Shown here one piece after another: positions 11,701 to 22,557 of a DNA stretch of 64,000 bases. The translations under genes and the position numbers were made by a program. The stretch spans positions 28,928,564 to 28,992,563 of the forward strand of contig NC_080561.1 of the NCBI RefSeq assembly GCF_030253575.1, given 5' to 3'. The DNA is from Rhododendron vialii. Its lineage: Eukaryota; Streptophyta; Magnoliopsida; Ericales; Ericaceae. The notes under the pieces are model-generated. The model did no database searches, was not told the origin of the DNA, and saw only the letters and a program-made list of their open reading frames with translations. Position 1 is the stretch's first letter. Every line of letters starts with the position of its first letter.

Positions 11701-12411
11701 AGTCAAATAGTTTAGTAGTTTGACTAGATTACTCAGGCAAAAATAGTATCCATGAATGTGTTCGTGAAAGTTATTTTTACCTAAGTTTGCACTTCCATCC
11801 ACCAGGCCAATTTTTCATTGGTTTTCTGTTTTTTCCTTAAACACACAACACTTGTTTTCATTTTGAAGCCGAGTTTCCGAAAGTGTTCTGCAAAATATTG
11901 CTTATCTAATGCCATGCCATGGTTGATCCCTTAAGTTAGAGAAGTGTTCCCAGTAGTAAGTGGACATAGGTTGTGATGCAATAGGGATTGGATTTGAGTC
12001 ATAAGAGTCACAAAAGTTTAGTGCAAAAGGTAATGTTCCAGTTCTATTATCAGATTATTTGTTGCATACTGTCCACGTTTATGAAGCACAAAATGAAGGC
12101 TTTACACTTCAGTTGATTGATTTTGGCATTAACTATCATAATTTCATTCATAGCATAAAATTCATTACATTTTGGCATATATACATTTGAAGCTGTGGTA
12201 CTACTATGCATATCTTGTCTTTGCATTGATTCCATGAGGTTGCTTGTTCCTTACTTGAAGTCGTGGTATTGATGTGCTTTGCTCCTCACTCATTGTTTCA
12301 TTTGTGTAATGTTAAGTTTACATGATGTTTCGTATTTCTATTAACAACATCTTAACAATATTTTCTTAATCTTGTTTCATGTTTGCAGATTGAGTATGTA
12401 GAAGGTTGGTA
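8756..12411 (+). pseudogene. TNPA-like transposon protein (Transposase_24)
   Basis: Exon-like blocks on the plus strand are 8756-9046, 9180-9360, 10167-10395, 10471-10691, 10829-10921, 11003-11110 and 11219 to about 11595. Each has plausible AG and GT borders. A last block lies near 12390-12411. The 10167-10691 part (TRGPTGG, IPSQFRAAVGEHASK, then YTYKLKKKYDKL and PEQW) matches the Ptta/En/Spm Transposase_24 family, related to the TNPA/TNP1 proteins that bind CACTA subterminal repeats. The 3' exon encodes a glutamine/glutamate-rich coiled coil (LEKKVNEQDELIQEQGEKIQ). The phase between exons 2 and 3 does not fit, and about one C is missing near 10621-10625. The gene is therefore broken or spliced in a way I have not resolved. 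Confidence 0.8.
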
Positions 12412-12704
12412 GCGGGAGATGATATATGCGTGTTCCTATGAAGACTTCTTTTTGGATGAAGTTCGGAGTCTTCTTTTTTAATGATGCTACAAGAACTCTT
12501 CTTTTTTGATGATTCATAGGATAAGAACTGTGATGAACCACATATGGTCTAGTTTGATTATTTTTGACATTCGTACATGGATGCATTATATCCTAAATGT
12601 AGATGACTATTTTGGGGTGGATGAATATTGCATTATAGTATCTTGTTTGAGATCTATTGGAGTAGATTCTAAAATGTACTTGATATGGTATTCTTAGAAG
12701 AGTG

Positions 12705-13187
12705 CGAGACGATTTTTTTTTGTCACCAATATTTCTAATATATGTAATTTAGGTGACAAATTCTTTTTATCACTAAAGAGGTTTTCCTGTGAAACTTTTC
12801 AGAGACGAATTTTTTTGTCACCAATCGGCTTTAATTTTATGATTATAGGAGACAAAATCATTTTGTCGCCTATACTAATTTCCGTAATATTTAAATGAAA
12901 TTCTTTGGAGACGAGTTTTTTTGTCACCTATATAGTTTCCCTGGTCAATATTCATTCACTACTAGTGACGAAACTGGATAAGGGAGACAAAAAAATTTGT
13001 AAATTGGTGACGAAAAATTTCGTCTCCAATATTACTATAGGTGACGAAACAAAATTTTCGTCACCATGTGACTTTTTGAGACAACTTTTAGGTGACAAAA
13101 AAAATTTCGTCTCTAAACTATTTGTGACAAAAAACGTGCATTTGGTGACGATTTAATTCATCACCAAACACAAATTTTCTTGTAGTG
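12705..13187. repeat. CACTA right subterminal repeat array
   Basis: About a dozen copies of TTTTTTGTCACC, GTGACGAAA or GGAGACAAA in both orientations lie in the last 480 bp of the element. They mirror the left array and are likely TNPA-binding sites. Confidence 0.85.
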
Positions 13188-13646
13188 ACGATATAAAGTC
13201 AAACTCGTGGCCAAGGGTTACACTAAAAAAGGAGGCGTAATTTTATGGAGCCCTTCTCTCTTGTATCCGAGAAGAACTCGTTGAAAAATTATTGTGGCGT
13301 TGGTAGGTAACTCTTTATGTTTGGGAGTTACGTTTGGACGTGAAAATAAGCTTTTGAATGAAAGTTTAGATGATGGAGTTTATATAAATCAACCTTAGAT
13401 TTCTCAATTTAAGTAAAAGAGCATTTTGATACAAATTTAGGAAGTCAACTTATGGATGTAAACAAACTCCTTGTCATTGGTTATTTATGTTTGTTAATAC
13501 CATTGGTTTCTTTGGAATTAAGAAGGAAAAAAACATTATTAACTGGTGTATATATCCAAAAATTAGTGGGAGTAAGTTTATGTTTTTTTGACATGTATGT
13601 TGACGGTACTTTGCTTGCTATAGTAATATTTATTGTTTGCACTTAA
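13188..13646 (+). pseudogene. Copia reverse transcriptase, continuation after CACTA
   Basis: The KLVAKGYTKKGG block follows directly after the CACTA end and target duplication. Further on, frame-shifted remnants resemble the YGLKQ and YVDD regions (catalytic box decayed to YVDG near 13597-13608). Many stops are present. Homology fades at about 13646, with no RNase H or 3' LTR seen. Confidence 0.75.
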
Positions 13647-14163
13647 AAGTTTTTTTCTCATCAACTTTTAATTTTCTTTGGGCAAGATGTAATCAAGTGA
13701 AATGCATTTTGTATGTCTATAAGTAAGTTTAGCTCAAAATCAACCAAATGAATGAAATTTTAAGAGTAAAATATTAAAACTCTTCTAATATTATAAAGCA
13801 CCATGGTAAACCATTATACACTAATACTAACCAAGAGAACCTTAAGCTAAGTGTGAAAGTGAAAAAAAAAAACTCAATAAAACAACTAGATAGATCAAAA
13901 TTCATAGTGAAAACTGAAAACCAGTACTCATCAATGGCTAAAAAATAACATATGCATTAATACGTGGAACAAATTTGTAGGGCAGTGCTTGCATAAAGGG
14001 AAAGAGAACATGAGGCATTACACTTACATACGAGACATATAATAGTATATAACTAAAGGGGGTAAACTAGAATAGTTCCTAAATATTGTAGGCCAATCTG
14101 TAATTATGGAAAGTAGAGTGGTATGTGCCCCCACTGGTCTTCATGTAAATCCGCCACTGCCAT
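13647..14163. other. Intergenic, no gene seen
   Basis: AT-rich sequence between the copia remnant and the F-box gene. CCGCCACTGCCA at about 14152-14163 resembles the terminal repeat of the hAT-type element at 62.7 kb and may be a relic end. Nothing else was recognised. Confidence 0.4.
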
Positions 14164-16034
14164 TTAGGAACGGAGGGAGAGTAACTCAATAACACAACTT
14201 TTTGAGCCTTTGGGAAGCTTGTTCAATTGCCAGCTGAGCTTTTGCTGATCTTGTGTGTAACAACGCAACATCAACCTTTCCAAAACTGCTGCATTTTTTA
14301 ACAAAAACCTTAGAAACCACATCTTTGCATCATCCTCATCAAAATATGCAATACCAACAGTTTTGAGGGAAGATGTGAAACAAGAAGGTACTCTTCCCAA
14401 TGTATAGCCATCCTCGTCACGGTCGTAGAAGCCCTAAAAGAATTAGATGAAACCAACATAATCAGTGTCCATGAGTATCAAAAAAAATCATGAGGACAGG
14501 AATAAGGTAGAAGATTAGAATGAATTGCCTCCGGTCCATGGACCGGGTTGGGCTGCGACTGGATTGGCTAAGTTGTCCAGGGCCCACGTTGAAAAAGTTG
14601 GATGACAAATATGCTTTTGGTGTTCGAACTTGAACTTTTTCTCAGGCAAATGTGACTGATAAAATCATGTGGCTGTCATTACAGGATCAAACTGAGATTT
14701 TTTGTCCATAAATGCAGATGATGAAAAAGAAACCTTTGACAAACCAGTTCCTCCAGAGACGTACCTGCTCAAAATTAAGAAACTCTAGCTTTGGTGATTT
14801 TTCCAGTAGGACCATGAGAACTCCAAAGGAAAGACCATAAAATTCTAAATTCAGCTCCAAATGGGTCATGTTGTAAAATGTTGGAAGACGGTCGGAGAGA
14901 TTTTCAACCAGCGTGAGGTACTTGGCACAAAAAACCCCCCAACAAATTAGTACTATGAAGGTCTAATTTCTGGGCGAGCCAGAAATATAATCAAGGTACA
15001 GTTAGTTAAACAACTCCAGCTTTTCTTATATATAAGGCAAATTAAATAAGCTAGCATACCTGGAGCGTATCACTTGTAATCGACAATTTCTTAACATTGA
15101 CAACCCCAGAAAGTAACCCGAGCACTTGAGGGGTTCCGTCTTCTGCCCAAGAACCGTCACATAAACCAATAGATGCATCAACTAATGAAGATAGGTCATA
15201 TAGACGGAAGTCAACTACCAGGGAACTAATGCAACGGAGATGGATAAGATTTGCAGCATAAATTTTGGTCACACAACTGAGGAAACCCCGAGCCCATATA
15301 GCTTCATCCTCAATAGTCAATCTCTTCAGTGTCGGAATACAAATCATTATAGTCTTTAGATTCTTCCATCCACAGTGCACCAAAGTCAACTCCTGAAGCA
15401 CTGGGCAACTAGAGAAAAGATGTTGTGTTGAGTTATCATCTGAAAATGTAACATATGAAAGTTCCAAGGTCTTAAGGTTCGAGAAGTGAATCTGACTTGG
15501 TACTTTCAAAGACCAGTTCATAAATAATTTCAATGTCACTAGAGATTGGCAAGTGAAAAGGTGGCAAGGCAATACAGGCTGTGCTTTCCAACTTAGAGAC
15601 AGAGTAAGCTCTTGAATGTTGTGCCTCATCGAAGCAGAGATCCATGAATTAACACGAGAAGAGTTCACAGGCTCCGACGAGTCAATAGTAAGACTTTTAA
15701 TATCTGACTCATCGTGAAAGTGAAAAACTCTGTCTACAAAATCCAAGAAATTCCTATATTCCCATTTAGTAGTCTGAGGAAACGTATCATTCAAATTATC
15801 ATTCAAATCAATGTCAGAAATAGAGGTCCACAAATATTCCCATTTAGTAGATAATATTGAAGTTCTTATGGCGTCTTTGGTGGAGAGGAAGGAGAGGATG
15901 TGATGGATAACATTTCCAGGCAAGTTGCTGATAATATCATTGCCGTCACTGACATCTTGTTTGTCTGAAAGCTCTATGTTTGCGGAAGAGTGTGGATGAA
16001 CGCTATCATCCCTCTGTCGCTTTCCCTGTCCCAT
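14164..16034 (-). CDS. F-box/LRR protein with FBD domain
   Basis: Three coding exons on the minus strand, 16034-15060, 14920-14765 and 14433-14164, join in phase to 466 codons with GT/AG borders. Residues 33-70 form an F-box (ISNLPGNVIHHILSFLSTKD with a following KWEYLW), the segment that docks to SKP1 in SCF ubiquitin ligases. Residues about 110-390 are leucine-rich repeats (LKTLELSY, LQELTLVHC, LKRLTIED types). The last exon carries an FBD-type end (VPSCFTSSLKTV...FLLKNAAVLERL). I chose the Met at 16034 because an AG acceptor (TTATTTAG) lies just upstream and a 5'-leader exon fits near 16617-16760. The substrate is unknown; this family is very large in plants. A broken duplicate of the 3' part lies at 19.03-19.45 kb. 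Confidence 0.9.
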
Positions 16035-16616
16035 TTGCCGCCTAAATAAAGGTATTAGGGATCTAAAAGTCATTGATCAAGAGATATGATCCAATGAGAC
16101 AGAAAATTTACAGAATCCATAACGAATGGCAAATTAAACTAGTGACATAAATGGAAGCTTAGATTGTTCTGAGGAAAAATATTACGATCAGAAGATTTTG
16201 CTTGTTTTTATCAAAATACAAGTACAATGTGTAGCAAGTAAATGGTACAAATGACCATAGAAATAACTTACAGATACTGATGATTAACATTTACTCCATT
16301 TATGCATGAAAATTGATATGCGAAATGGGCTTGCTTAAGAAGTTACTCTTTATCCAAAAAAACATACAAATACTCGGTGTTATATATAGAGCTATATACA
16401 CACACTGATTCAACGGAAGTGAGAAAGCATGGACATGCTAGACCTCAAATAATCAAACTGAAGAAATCTATCCGGAGCTTAATTGAAAGCACGACCATCG
16501 AAGTTCACCGTATAAAAGGAATTTCAAAAAAAAAAAAAAAAAACACATCTAGGTTATCATCTACTATCAGTGGCTAAGACGATCCTTCTAAACCATGACC
16601 GAATGGAAAATCTTAC

Positions 16617-16770
16617 CTTTGAAACCCCAGAAACAGTGTGAGTTGTTAATTCGAAGCTCGTCTTTCTGAGCACCGGAAGAACGAATTTTTAGGGTTCCCC
16701 AACGCTCTAATCGGCTGAGAGAGGGAGAGATAGAGAAAGAGAGATGGAAGGTCCTCTCTCGGCTAGTTTG
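16617..16770 (-). other. Probable 5' leader exon of the F-box gene
   Basis: A minus-strand donor CAAAG|GTAAGA sits at 16616/16617. Upstream is a GA/CT-rich leader-like segment with the common plant motif TTTTTAGGGTTCC. It would splice to the acceptor just before the start codon at 16034. Inferred from splice signals only. Confidence 0.45.
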
Positions 16771-16799
16771 GCATTATCCGGCTCCTTTTACACTTTCAA

Positions 16800-17640
16800 A
16801 ATTTTTTGGGAGTTTGGGGCCGCTTTTCTAGCCCCGTGAGAAAAGAGCAGAAAGAAGTGTATTCTCCCGTATTAGTAAGAAAAGAAAAGAAAAAGAAAAA
16901 AAAGGGGTGTAATTTCTCATCTTCCCATTCAAATAATAGTGAGAAATTAAATTTTCAGACGGCTGATCTTTTCTCCGGTGACTTCTCCGCGAGCTAAAAC
17001 TCTCTCTTTCTTCTCCGGCAAACCTGGTACTCTCTCTCTCTTCTCCGGCGACCAACAGCCACTCGTCCAACGACGATCCGACGAGGGGTGAATCACACGC
17101 TTTTCTTTCTCATAGAATCTTGCCACTTTTGGCGAGAAATGGAACTGAGCTTGGGAGGGGTTCTGGTCTCCCTCCTGGTCTCCCTCCTTCTCTCACCCTC
17201 TCTCGCCTTGTTCCCCTTCCAAACGAGGGAGAGATTGAGCTCTCTCCCCGTCTCCTTTCTTCTCGCGCGAACTCTCACGTACCAAACGGGCTGTTCAAGT
17301 TTTAGCTTATGATCAAGTCTACTTGAGGGCCAAATACACAGTGGACTTTTGCTCGTTGTTAATTGGGATCCCTGCTAGCAGAGGAAAAACAAGAAACATC
17401 GGAGGTGCCATTCAAAAAACATCGTAAACAGGCCCGTAAATAGACGCAAACACCTAAGTTACAAAAAATAAAAAATAAAAATTCATGCTTGAATAAGCTT
17501 GTAGTTTGTTCAGCTTATGATAAACAAAAAGAAAACAAAAAATTTCTCTAAATTTACTCGTGGCATAATCAAGTCGCCTAATAAAAAAGTGAAGTGTGAA
17601 AATTTGTTTGAACCTCATTTGTGTTTTCAAACCAAGCAAA
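16800..17640. other. Pyrimidine-rich intergenic stretch, no gene supported
   Basis: Contains repeated CTCTCT...TTCTCCGGC phrases and short frames in several registers, all low-complexity products of CT-rich sequence. No recognisable domain. Confidence 0.4.
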
Positions 17641-17647
17641 TATATTA

Positions 17648-18173
17648 GGGCAAATTATAGTTACCCTCCTCTAATTATGCCTCGCGTACACTTACCCTCC
17701 TTTAACTTTTTTTTTTGGCACTTAACCCCTCAAACTAACGGAAATTCAAACGGTCATAAATTCAAACGGTCATAACTTCTTCATCCAAAATCGAAAATAT
17801 GCAAATTATATATCGATTTCGAGGTCTTGAAGTCAGCTTTCTAATGACACCAAAATCACATCACGATTCAAAGCACACAGAAAGTTATGATCAAAACGGT
17901 CTTTCTATCTACCAGCCCTTACTCTTTTGATCATAACTTTCTGTGTGCTTTGAATCGTGATGTGATTTTGGTGTCATTAGAAAGCTGACTTCAAGATCTC
18001 GAAATCGATATATAATTTGCATATTTTCGACTTTGTACGAAAAAGTTATGACCGTTTGCAGTTATGACCGTTTGAATTTCCGTTAGTTTAAGAGGATTAA
18101 GTGCCAAAAAAAAAGTTAGAGGGGGGTAAGTGTACGCGAGGCATAGTTAGAGGGGGGTAACTATAATTTGCCC
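17648..18173. mobile_element. Large fold-back MITE, 526 bp
   Basis: Two arms of about 250 bp (about 17648-17900 and 17925-18173) are near-perfect inverted copies starting GGGCAAATTATAGTTACCC. Only a short unpaired centre lies around 17901-17930. Flanks AATATATTA and AATATAATT are nearly the same 9 bp, suggesting a degraded MULE-type duplication. No coding capacity. A transcript would form a very long hairpin. Confidence 0.85.
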
Positions 18174-18288
18174 AATATAATTATTCGTTGATTCGGGCTT
18201 ATTTATCGGCCTAAAACTTCTGTATGCAAGAAGTCAAACTTATCACAATATGCCAATCAATAAGATCCTCCAATTAATTTTTTTTTTT

Positions 18289-18582
18289 GAAAAGTCTACA
18301 ATACACACCTCTTCAAAGAGTGTACCATATGCACCTATTTTATGGTTCATTCATAACATTTTAGCGTGTTTCTTAACTTTTGTTCAAGAATTCATTACTT
18401 TTCAACAGTTCGATTCGTAACATTTTCATTATGATTCATAACATTTTGATGTATCTCGTAACCTTTATACATTTCATAACTGTTTAGCAATATGATTCGT
18501 AACATTTTCTCTATAATTCATAACATTTCGGGGATGCATATGATACACACCCAAATAAGGAGTGTGTATTGTAGTCTTTCCC
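18289..18582. mobile_element. Small inverted-repeat element (MITE)
   Basis: The left end GAAAAGTCTACAATACACAC and the right end (reverse complement GGGAAAGACTACAATACACA) are inverted copies, with homology extending about 45 bp inward. Between them, GATTCGTAACATTTT-like phrases recur five or six times as a degenerate tandem array. The flanks are poly-T, so no target duplication can be read. Confidence 0.7.
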
Positions 18583-19031
18583 TTCTTCTTTTTTCCACTC
18601 TATTATCCAAATTTTGAATTCAATTTCATCGTTATGTTTTGACAATTCTCAAATAAAAGTTGGTAATCTCCCGTATCTTGAATTTTGTTTTGGAAGAAAG
18701 ATAATTGTTTCCATTCGAACAAATTCAAGAACGACACCACCCACCCACTAGGCCTTAATGCATTATTTGTAACACATTGCTCTAAAAATCTTGTTTTATC
18801 ATATTGGCTAAGAAATTACTCTGAGAGCCTCTGCATTCATCAACAAACAAGTTTCTTTGTCATCCCTCATTGCAGAAAATTTTCAGGACGAGTATCTCAT
18901 GAGGTAGGAAACCAACTCATGTAAGCCACAAGGCGGTGCACACACGGTCAGTAACTGTTTTCAAAATACATGGACACGTCACACGAGCAAATACCAACAC
19001 AGACTCGGAAATTTGGCCCTTTTACCGTGAA

Positions 19032-19450
19032 ATCAATTTGATAACACAACTTTTTGAGCCTCAGAGAAGCTTGTTCAATTGATGGCAGACCTTTTGCTGC
19101 TGCTTCATACTCCTATCTTCTAAGTCACAATGCAACGTCATCCTTGTCAAAATGGTTGCATTTTCAAACAGAAACCTTACAAAAGTCCATCTTCAATGGC
19201 TTCTTATCCAAATCCGAGATGCAAACGACTTTAAGGGAAGATGCCAAACAAGAAGGCACCCTTTCCAACATGAAACCATCATCGTTGAAAGGATCGAAGC
19301 TCTAAAAGAATCAAATGAAACAAACATGTAGCTATGAAAAAAAGGAAGAACAAATCATGAGGACAGGAATAAGCCAGAGGATAAGACTAAATGTCTCCAA
19401 ACCACAGACCGGATTGAACTATGATGTTCGGGGCCTGCGTTGAAAGAATG
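19032..19450 (-). pseudogene. Duplicated fragment of the F-box gene (FBD exon plus intron)
   Basis: This segment aligns collinearly with 14185-14610 and shares blocks such as AACACAACTTTTTGAGCC and ATCATGAGGACAGGAATAA. It therefore covers the last FBD exon and part of the preceding intron of the gene at 14164-16034. The coding frame is broken by indels and no F-box exon is found next to it. It is a partial tandem duplicate about 4.8 kb from the source. Confidence 0.85.
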
Positions 19451-20367
19451 AATGACAAAGTTATAGATCATTTTGCATATCTTTTCAGCTCACCATAGGC
19501 CATCTCCACTTCCAAAGCAACCGATCAAACACAGAACCTGTCAACTGAATGGTTATTGACTTCAGTATCATTTGCCTTTCCGTTCGGTAAATCCCCTGAA
19601 AACTCACGATACAAGCACACGAAGAGATTGAGATTCTATCTTAAATTCCCAGTTAACTGCAGGAGTAAAAAACATCTCTATTTGAACTGACCCAATGCTA
19701 TGGTATTTGTTTGTTTACTCGCTTACATGAATAGGATTTCCAATGGGAAAAAAACAAAAACAGATAACCTACCAGGCTACTACCTTAGAAACTGCCCTCC
19801 TTTCGATGGTTATAGAGAGTTGCGATGGTTACGGTGACCGTGGCACAATTGCTGAACGATATGAAGTGACAAGTTTATGTGAGAGTCTTCAAATCAAACA
19901 AGTTTCTTTCTCCGAGATCTCATGGCACCCAAAACATATCACCCGTAATCAAAAAGTAGTGTGATCGGACTTGGGACACCACGTGGTGCTTAAAAGTGGA
20001 TAATCTCGCTATCTTGTCGGCTCATCGAGCTTTGTCATGGGACTTTTTGGTATGGACAAAAGTTTGGGTGCTCTCGATTGTAGATTATGAGGCTCCATTC
20101 CGGAAACCTTCTTAAAAAATAAGTACTTATTTTGCCACTTCTCATTCAAAAATAAGAAGGATCATTCCACAAAACCCAAATAAAAAGTTCCTTTCACATT
20201 TTCAAACTCAAAAATAATGTAAATGAAAAAAAAAATTCAATTTTTTTGGCACCGTATTAAAGATCTCAATGAGATCTATCAAATAAGATCCATAGTGATA
20301 GAAAAATTATTTGCGTAAACACATGATTTTTGAGCTTGAAGTTGCCTTATACCAAAAATAAGACTGT
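19451..20367. other. Intergenic, no gene recognised
   Basis: Short frames only. Possible distant continuation of the F-box duplication near 19930-19960, but too diverged to support. Confidence 0.3.
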
Positions 20368-20379
20368 TGCTATAATAAT

Positions 20380-20760
20380 GGGCGCCGGCGGAGGGAAATC
20401 GTACCGACGGCCGCGCCGAGCCGTCTCCGGCCACCAGACGGCCGATCCGAGCCGTCCAAAAATTCTAAAAAAAAAAAACCGAGGGGGCTATCGCGGGAAT
20501 CAACGGCATCCGAGGTATGTAGGGTACTTGATCCGAGCACCCATTTTCCGAGTATATATGATGAGATCGGCCGATCCGAGTCGTCCAAAAATTCTATAAA
20601 AAAAAAACCGAGGGGGCTATCGCGGGAATCAACGGCATCCGAGGTGTGTAGGGTACTTAATCCGAACACCCCTTTTCCGAGTATATATGATGAGATCGGC
20701 CGTCCAGTGGCCAGAGACGGCCCGGCGCGGCCATCAGTATGATTTCCCTTCCCGGCGCCT
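20380..20760. mobile_element. GC-rich inverted-repeat element with internal tandem duplication
   Basis: The ends are inverted copies of about 54 bp (left GGCGCCGGCGGAGGGAAATC; right, reverse complemented, GGCGCCGGGAAGGGAAATCA). Inside, a unit of about 127 bp (GATCCGAGCCGTCCAAAAAT ... TATATGATGAGATC) is repeated twice in tandem at about 20440-20695. It is much richer in GC than its surroundings. A target duplication was not resolved. It shares sequence with the spacer of the MULE-type MITE at 1444-1874. Confidence 0.75.
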
Positions 20761-20769
20761 ATTGGTACC

Positions 20770-21681
20770 TATATAAATTCTTCAAAAATAAGCACCTCCT
20801 TCTTATCTTTGTGGAACAAGCCTTATTATTGAACAAAAAATAAGTTCTTATTCCATTTCTGGAACGGAGCCTGATTCCGTCAAAAAGGTGATTCCTATCA
20901 AAACAGTATAAAAATTTAGTCTTCATGAATCGAAGGTTGGAGAGCAGACAATGAGGGCAAGTGAGAAAGAGAAAAGAAAAGAAAGGAGTATAACTGTAGA
21001 AGAGAGAACCTGAACAAATCTACCACTGAATTTATATGTAGTCCACAAGTTAAGAAGTAGTACTTGAAATGTTATCACCCACTCATACCTGATATATTCT
21101 ACAATCAATTATTATTCAATCACAAACATTTACACACGTACTTTACACATGCACTCACATCTTTTGGTGGTGGTTGGCGGTGGTAGTTGTTGGCTGGTGG
21201 TCGCCTCACTCTCCCTCTCACTGTACTTCGGTCGATTGTGATTTGGGGGGAAAAAACCACGTATTTTGAATTTGGGGGATTTCGGTCCCTTTTCCGCATT
21301 TTTTTTTTTTTGGGCTGGGTTAAAAGATGGGTAGCATGTTGTAAAACAATGTTGTCATCGTAGCATTATTGTATGTTCTGCTATTGTATTCATAAATATC
21401 ACATGTATGCTATCTAAAAAATCACTTATAGTATGAATTGTTTAGCATTTGCATTTAATTTAGAATATTGTTGTTTCTGTATTTCATTGTCTGACGCACA
21501 CAAGAAGTCGTTTCAGCAAATTTATCAAAGAGAAAAAAAATCATGGATAGAACAACTTGTTCAGATTCTTTCGTGATTTCGTTACAAGGACTGCAAGGCT
21601 CAAAGACTGTCGCAAGGTAGATAATGTAACAAACGATTATGGAACAAATCAATAACTAACCGTACGTTGCCGAGGCAATGT
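20770..21681. other. Intergenic, no gene recognised
   Basis: AT-rich sequence with a GT-rich stretch (about 21165-21205) and a poly-T tract (about 21299-21312). It would include the 3' flank of the RING gene that ends at 21682. Confidence 0.3.
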
Positions 21682-22090
21682 TCAGTCATTTCCATCAGAG
21701 TCGTCATCAAAGATATATGCGAATGGAACTAAAGGTGCATTTCCAGTAGATTCGCCATCAATTCCCTCGGTGGTAATCCCGGGAGGTTTCCAGCCCAAAT
21801 GCTGCATGTATACTTTGTCGTAGGCATCAATATTCAATCCTGAAGCTAGAAACAGTTCTACCTCATCTACAAACCAATTGGTTCTTCCAGCTAAGAAAGG
21901 TCTCGCCGCTTGACATACCAAGGCCTTGAAAGTTTCTTCTTGTCTTTCCAGTGTACTTGGAGAGTTTTGGTGTTCGTTTCTCCTCAACGAGTCAATTACA
22001 CCAAGTATGTGATGGACGATAATCTCAATGTCTTCTACCTGGAGTAAAGCTTGAATTTCCCTCCTCAACCATCCTTGGAGCCACTGATTC

Positions 22091-22525
22091 TGATGTAGGA
22101 CAAAAATGGAGAGTTTTTGTATTTTATTTTCTTTGTTTTAGAATAAGATTTTGGTTAGGAATATTTCCGTTTAGGTTAGAATTATTAACTTTCCGTATTC
22201 GGTTTAATTTTGATTTTTACCTTTATTAGGATTCTTGGTCTATAAGAATTAAGATTTTATTTTAATTAATTAGGAAATATCTTTTATTTAATGCCGCTTG
22301 TTTTGGCATGATTTATTATTTCTTTTACAGTAGAATTTCTAGGGTTAGAGTCTTATAAAAAGGGCTGTAACCTATTCAATTATTAAACTTTTGTAGCTTT
22401 TTGATTAATAATATTGCAGAGATTTTCTCTTTCTTTCTTGTGCGCAAGATTTGCTCGTTGCGACGAGTTGTTTATCTCGTTTGGATTAGTACGCTAACTA
22501 ATCTCTCGTGAATTCCGCTGCGTCA
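22091..22525 (+). repeat. 5' LTR of the TR-GAG element (435 bp)
   Basis: Starts TGATGTAGG and ends GCTGCGTCA. Contains TATA-like TTATAAAAAG (22353-22362) and TTAATAATATTGC. It is the same length as, and apparently identical to, the copy at 24030-24464. Confidence 0.95.
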
Positions 22526-22527
22526 AG

Positions 22528-22539
22528 TGGTATCAGAGC
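22528..22539 (+). other. Primer binding site, initiator tRNA-Met
   Basis: TGGTATCAGAGC is an exact complement of the initiator tRNA-Met 3' end, two bases after the LTR. Confidence 0.9.
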
Positions 22540-22557
22540 AAGGCTTTGCCTGGTTCG

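Larger units (their letters stand above)
5030..13187 (+). mobile_element. CACTA (CMC/EnSpm) transposon, 8,158 bp
   Basis: The left terminus CACTACAACAAAAATG (from 5030) and right terminus ATTTTCTTGTAGTG (to 13187) form the classic CACTA/TAGTG inverted ends. They are flanked by a perfect 3-bp duplication, ACG (5027-5029 and 13188-13190). Both subterminal regions are dense in GTGACGAAA/TTTCGTCACC-type repeats, the expected TNPA-binding arrays. The interior carries a TNPA-like gene, a transposase-associated domain and a captured TOM7 copy. I see no full TNP2/TNPD transposase, so the element is probably not autonomous. Confidence 0.95.
938..13646 (+). mobile_element. Decayed Ty1/copia retrotransposon with nested insertions
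   Basis: The order is LTR, primer binding site, integrase remnant (about 4470-4635), then reverse transcriptase remnant (about 4870-5029 and 13188-13646). Integrase before reverse transcriptase is diagnostic of Ty1/copia. All frames hold stops, so the copy is dead. It contains a MULE-type MITE (1444-1874) and a CACTA element (5030-13187). No RNase H or 3' LTR was recognised after 13646, so it looks truncated at the 3' side. The 1884-4450 stretch should be gag-protease-integrase remains but has no open frame I recognise. Confidence 0.8.

Noticed and set aside
16034-16073. Upstream in-frame Met at 16073 as F-box gene start
   Set aside because: An AG acceptor lies between it and the Met at 16034, and a leader exon with a donor is found at 16617, so the upstream part is probably intron.
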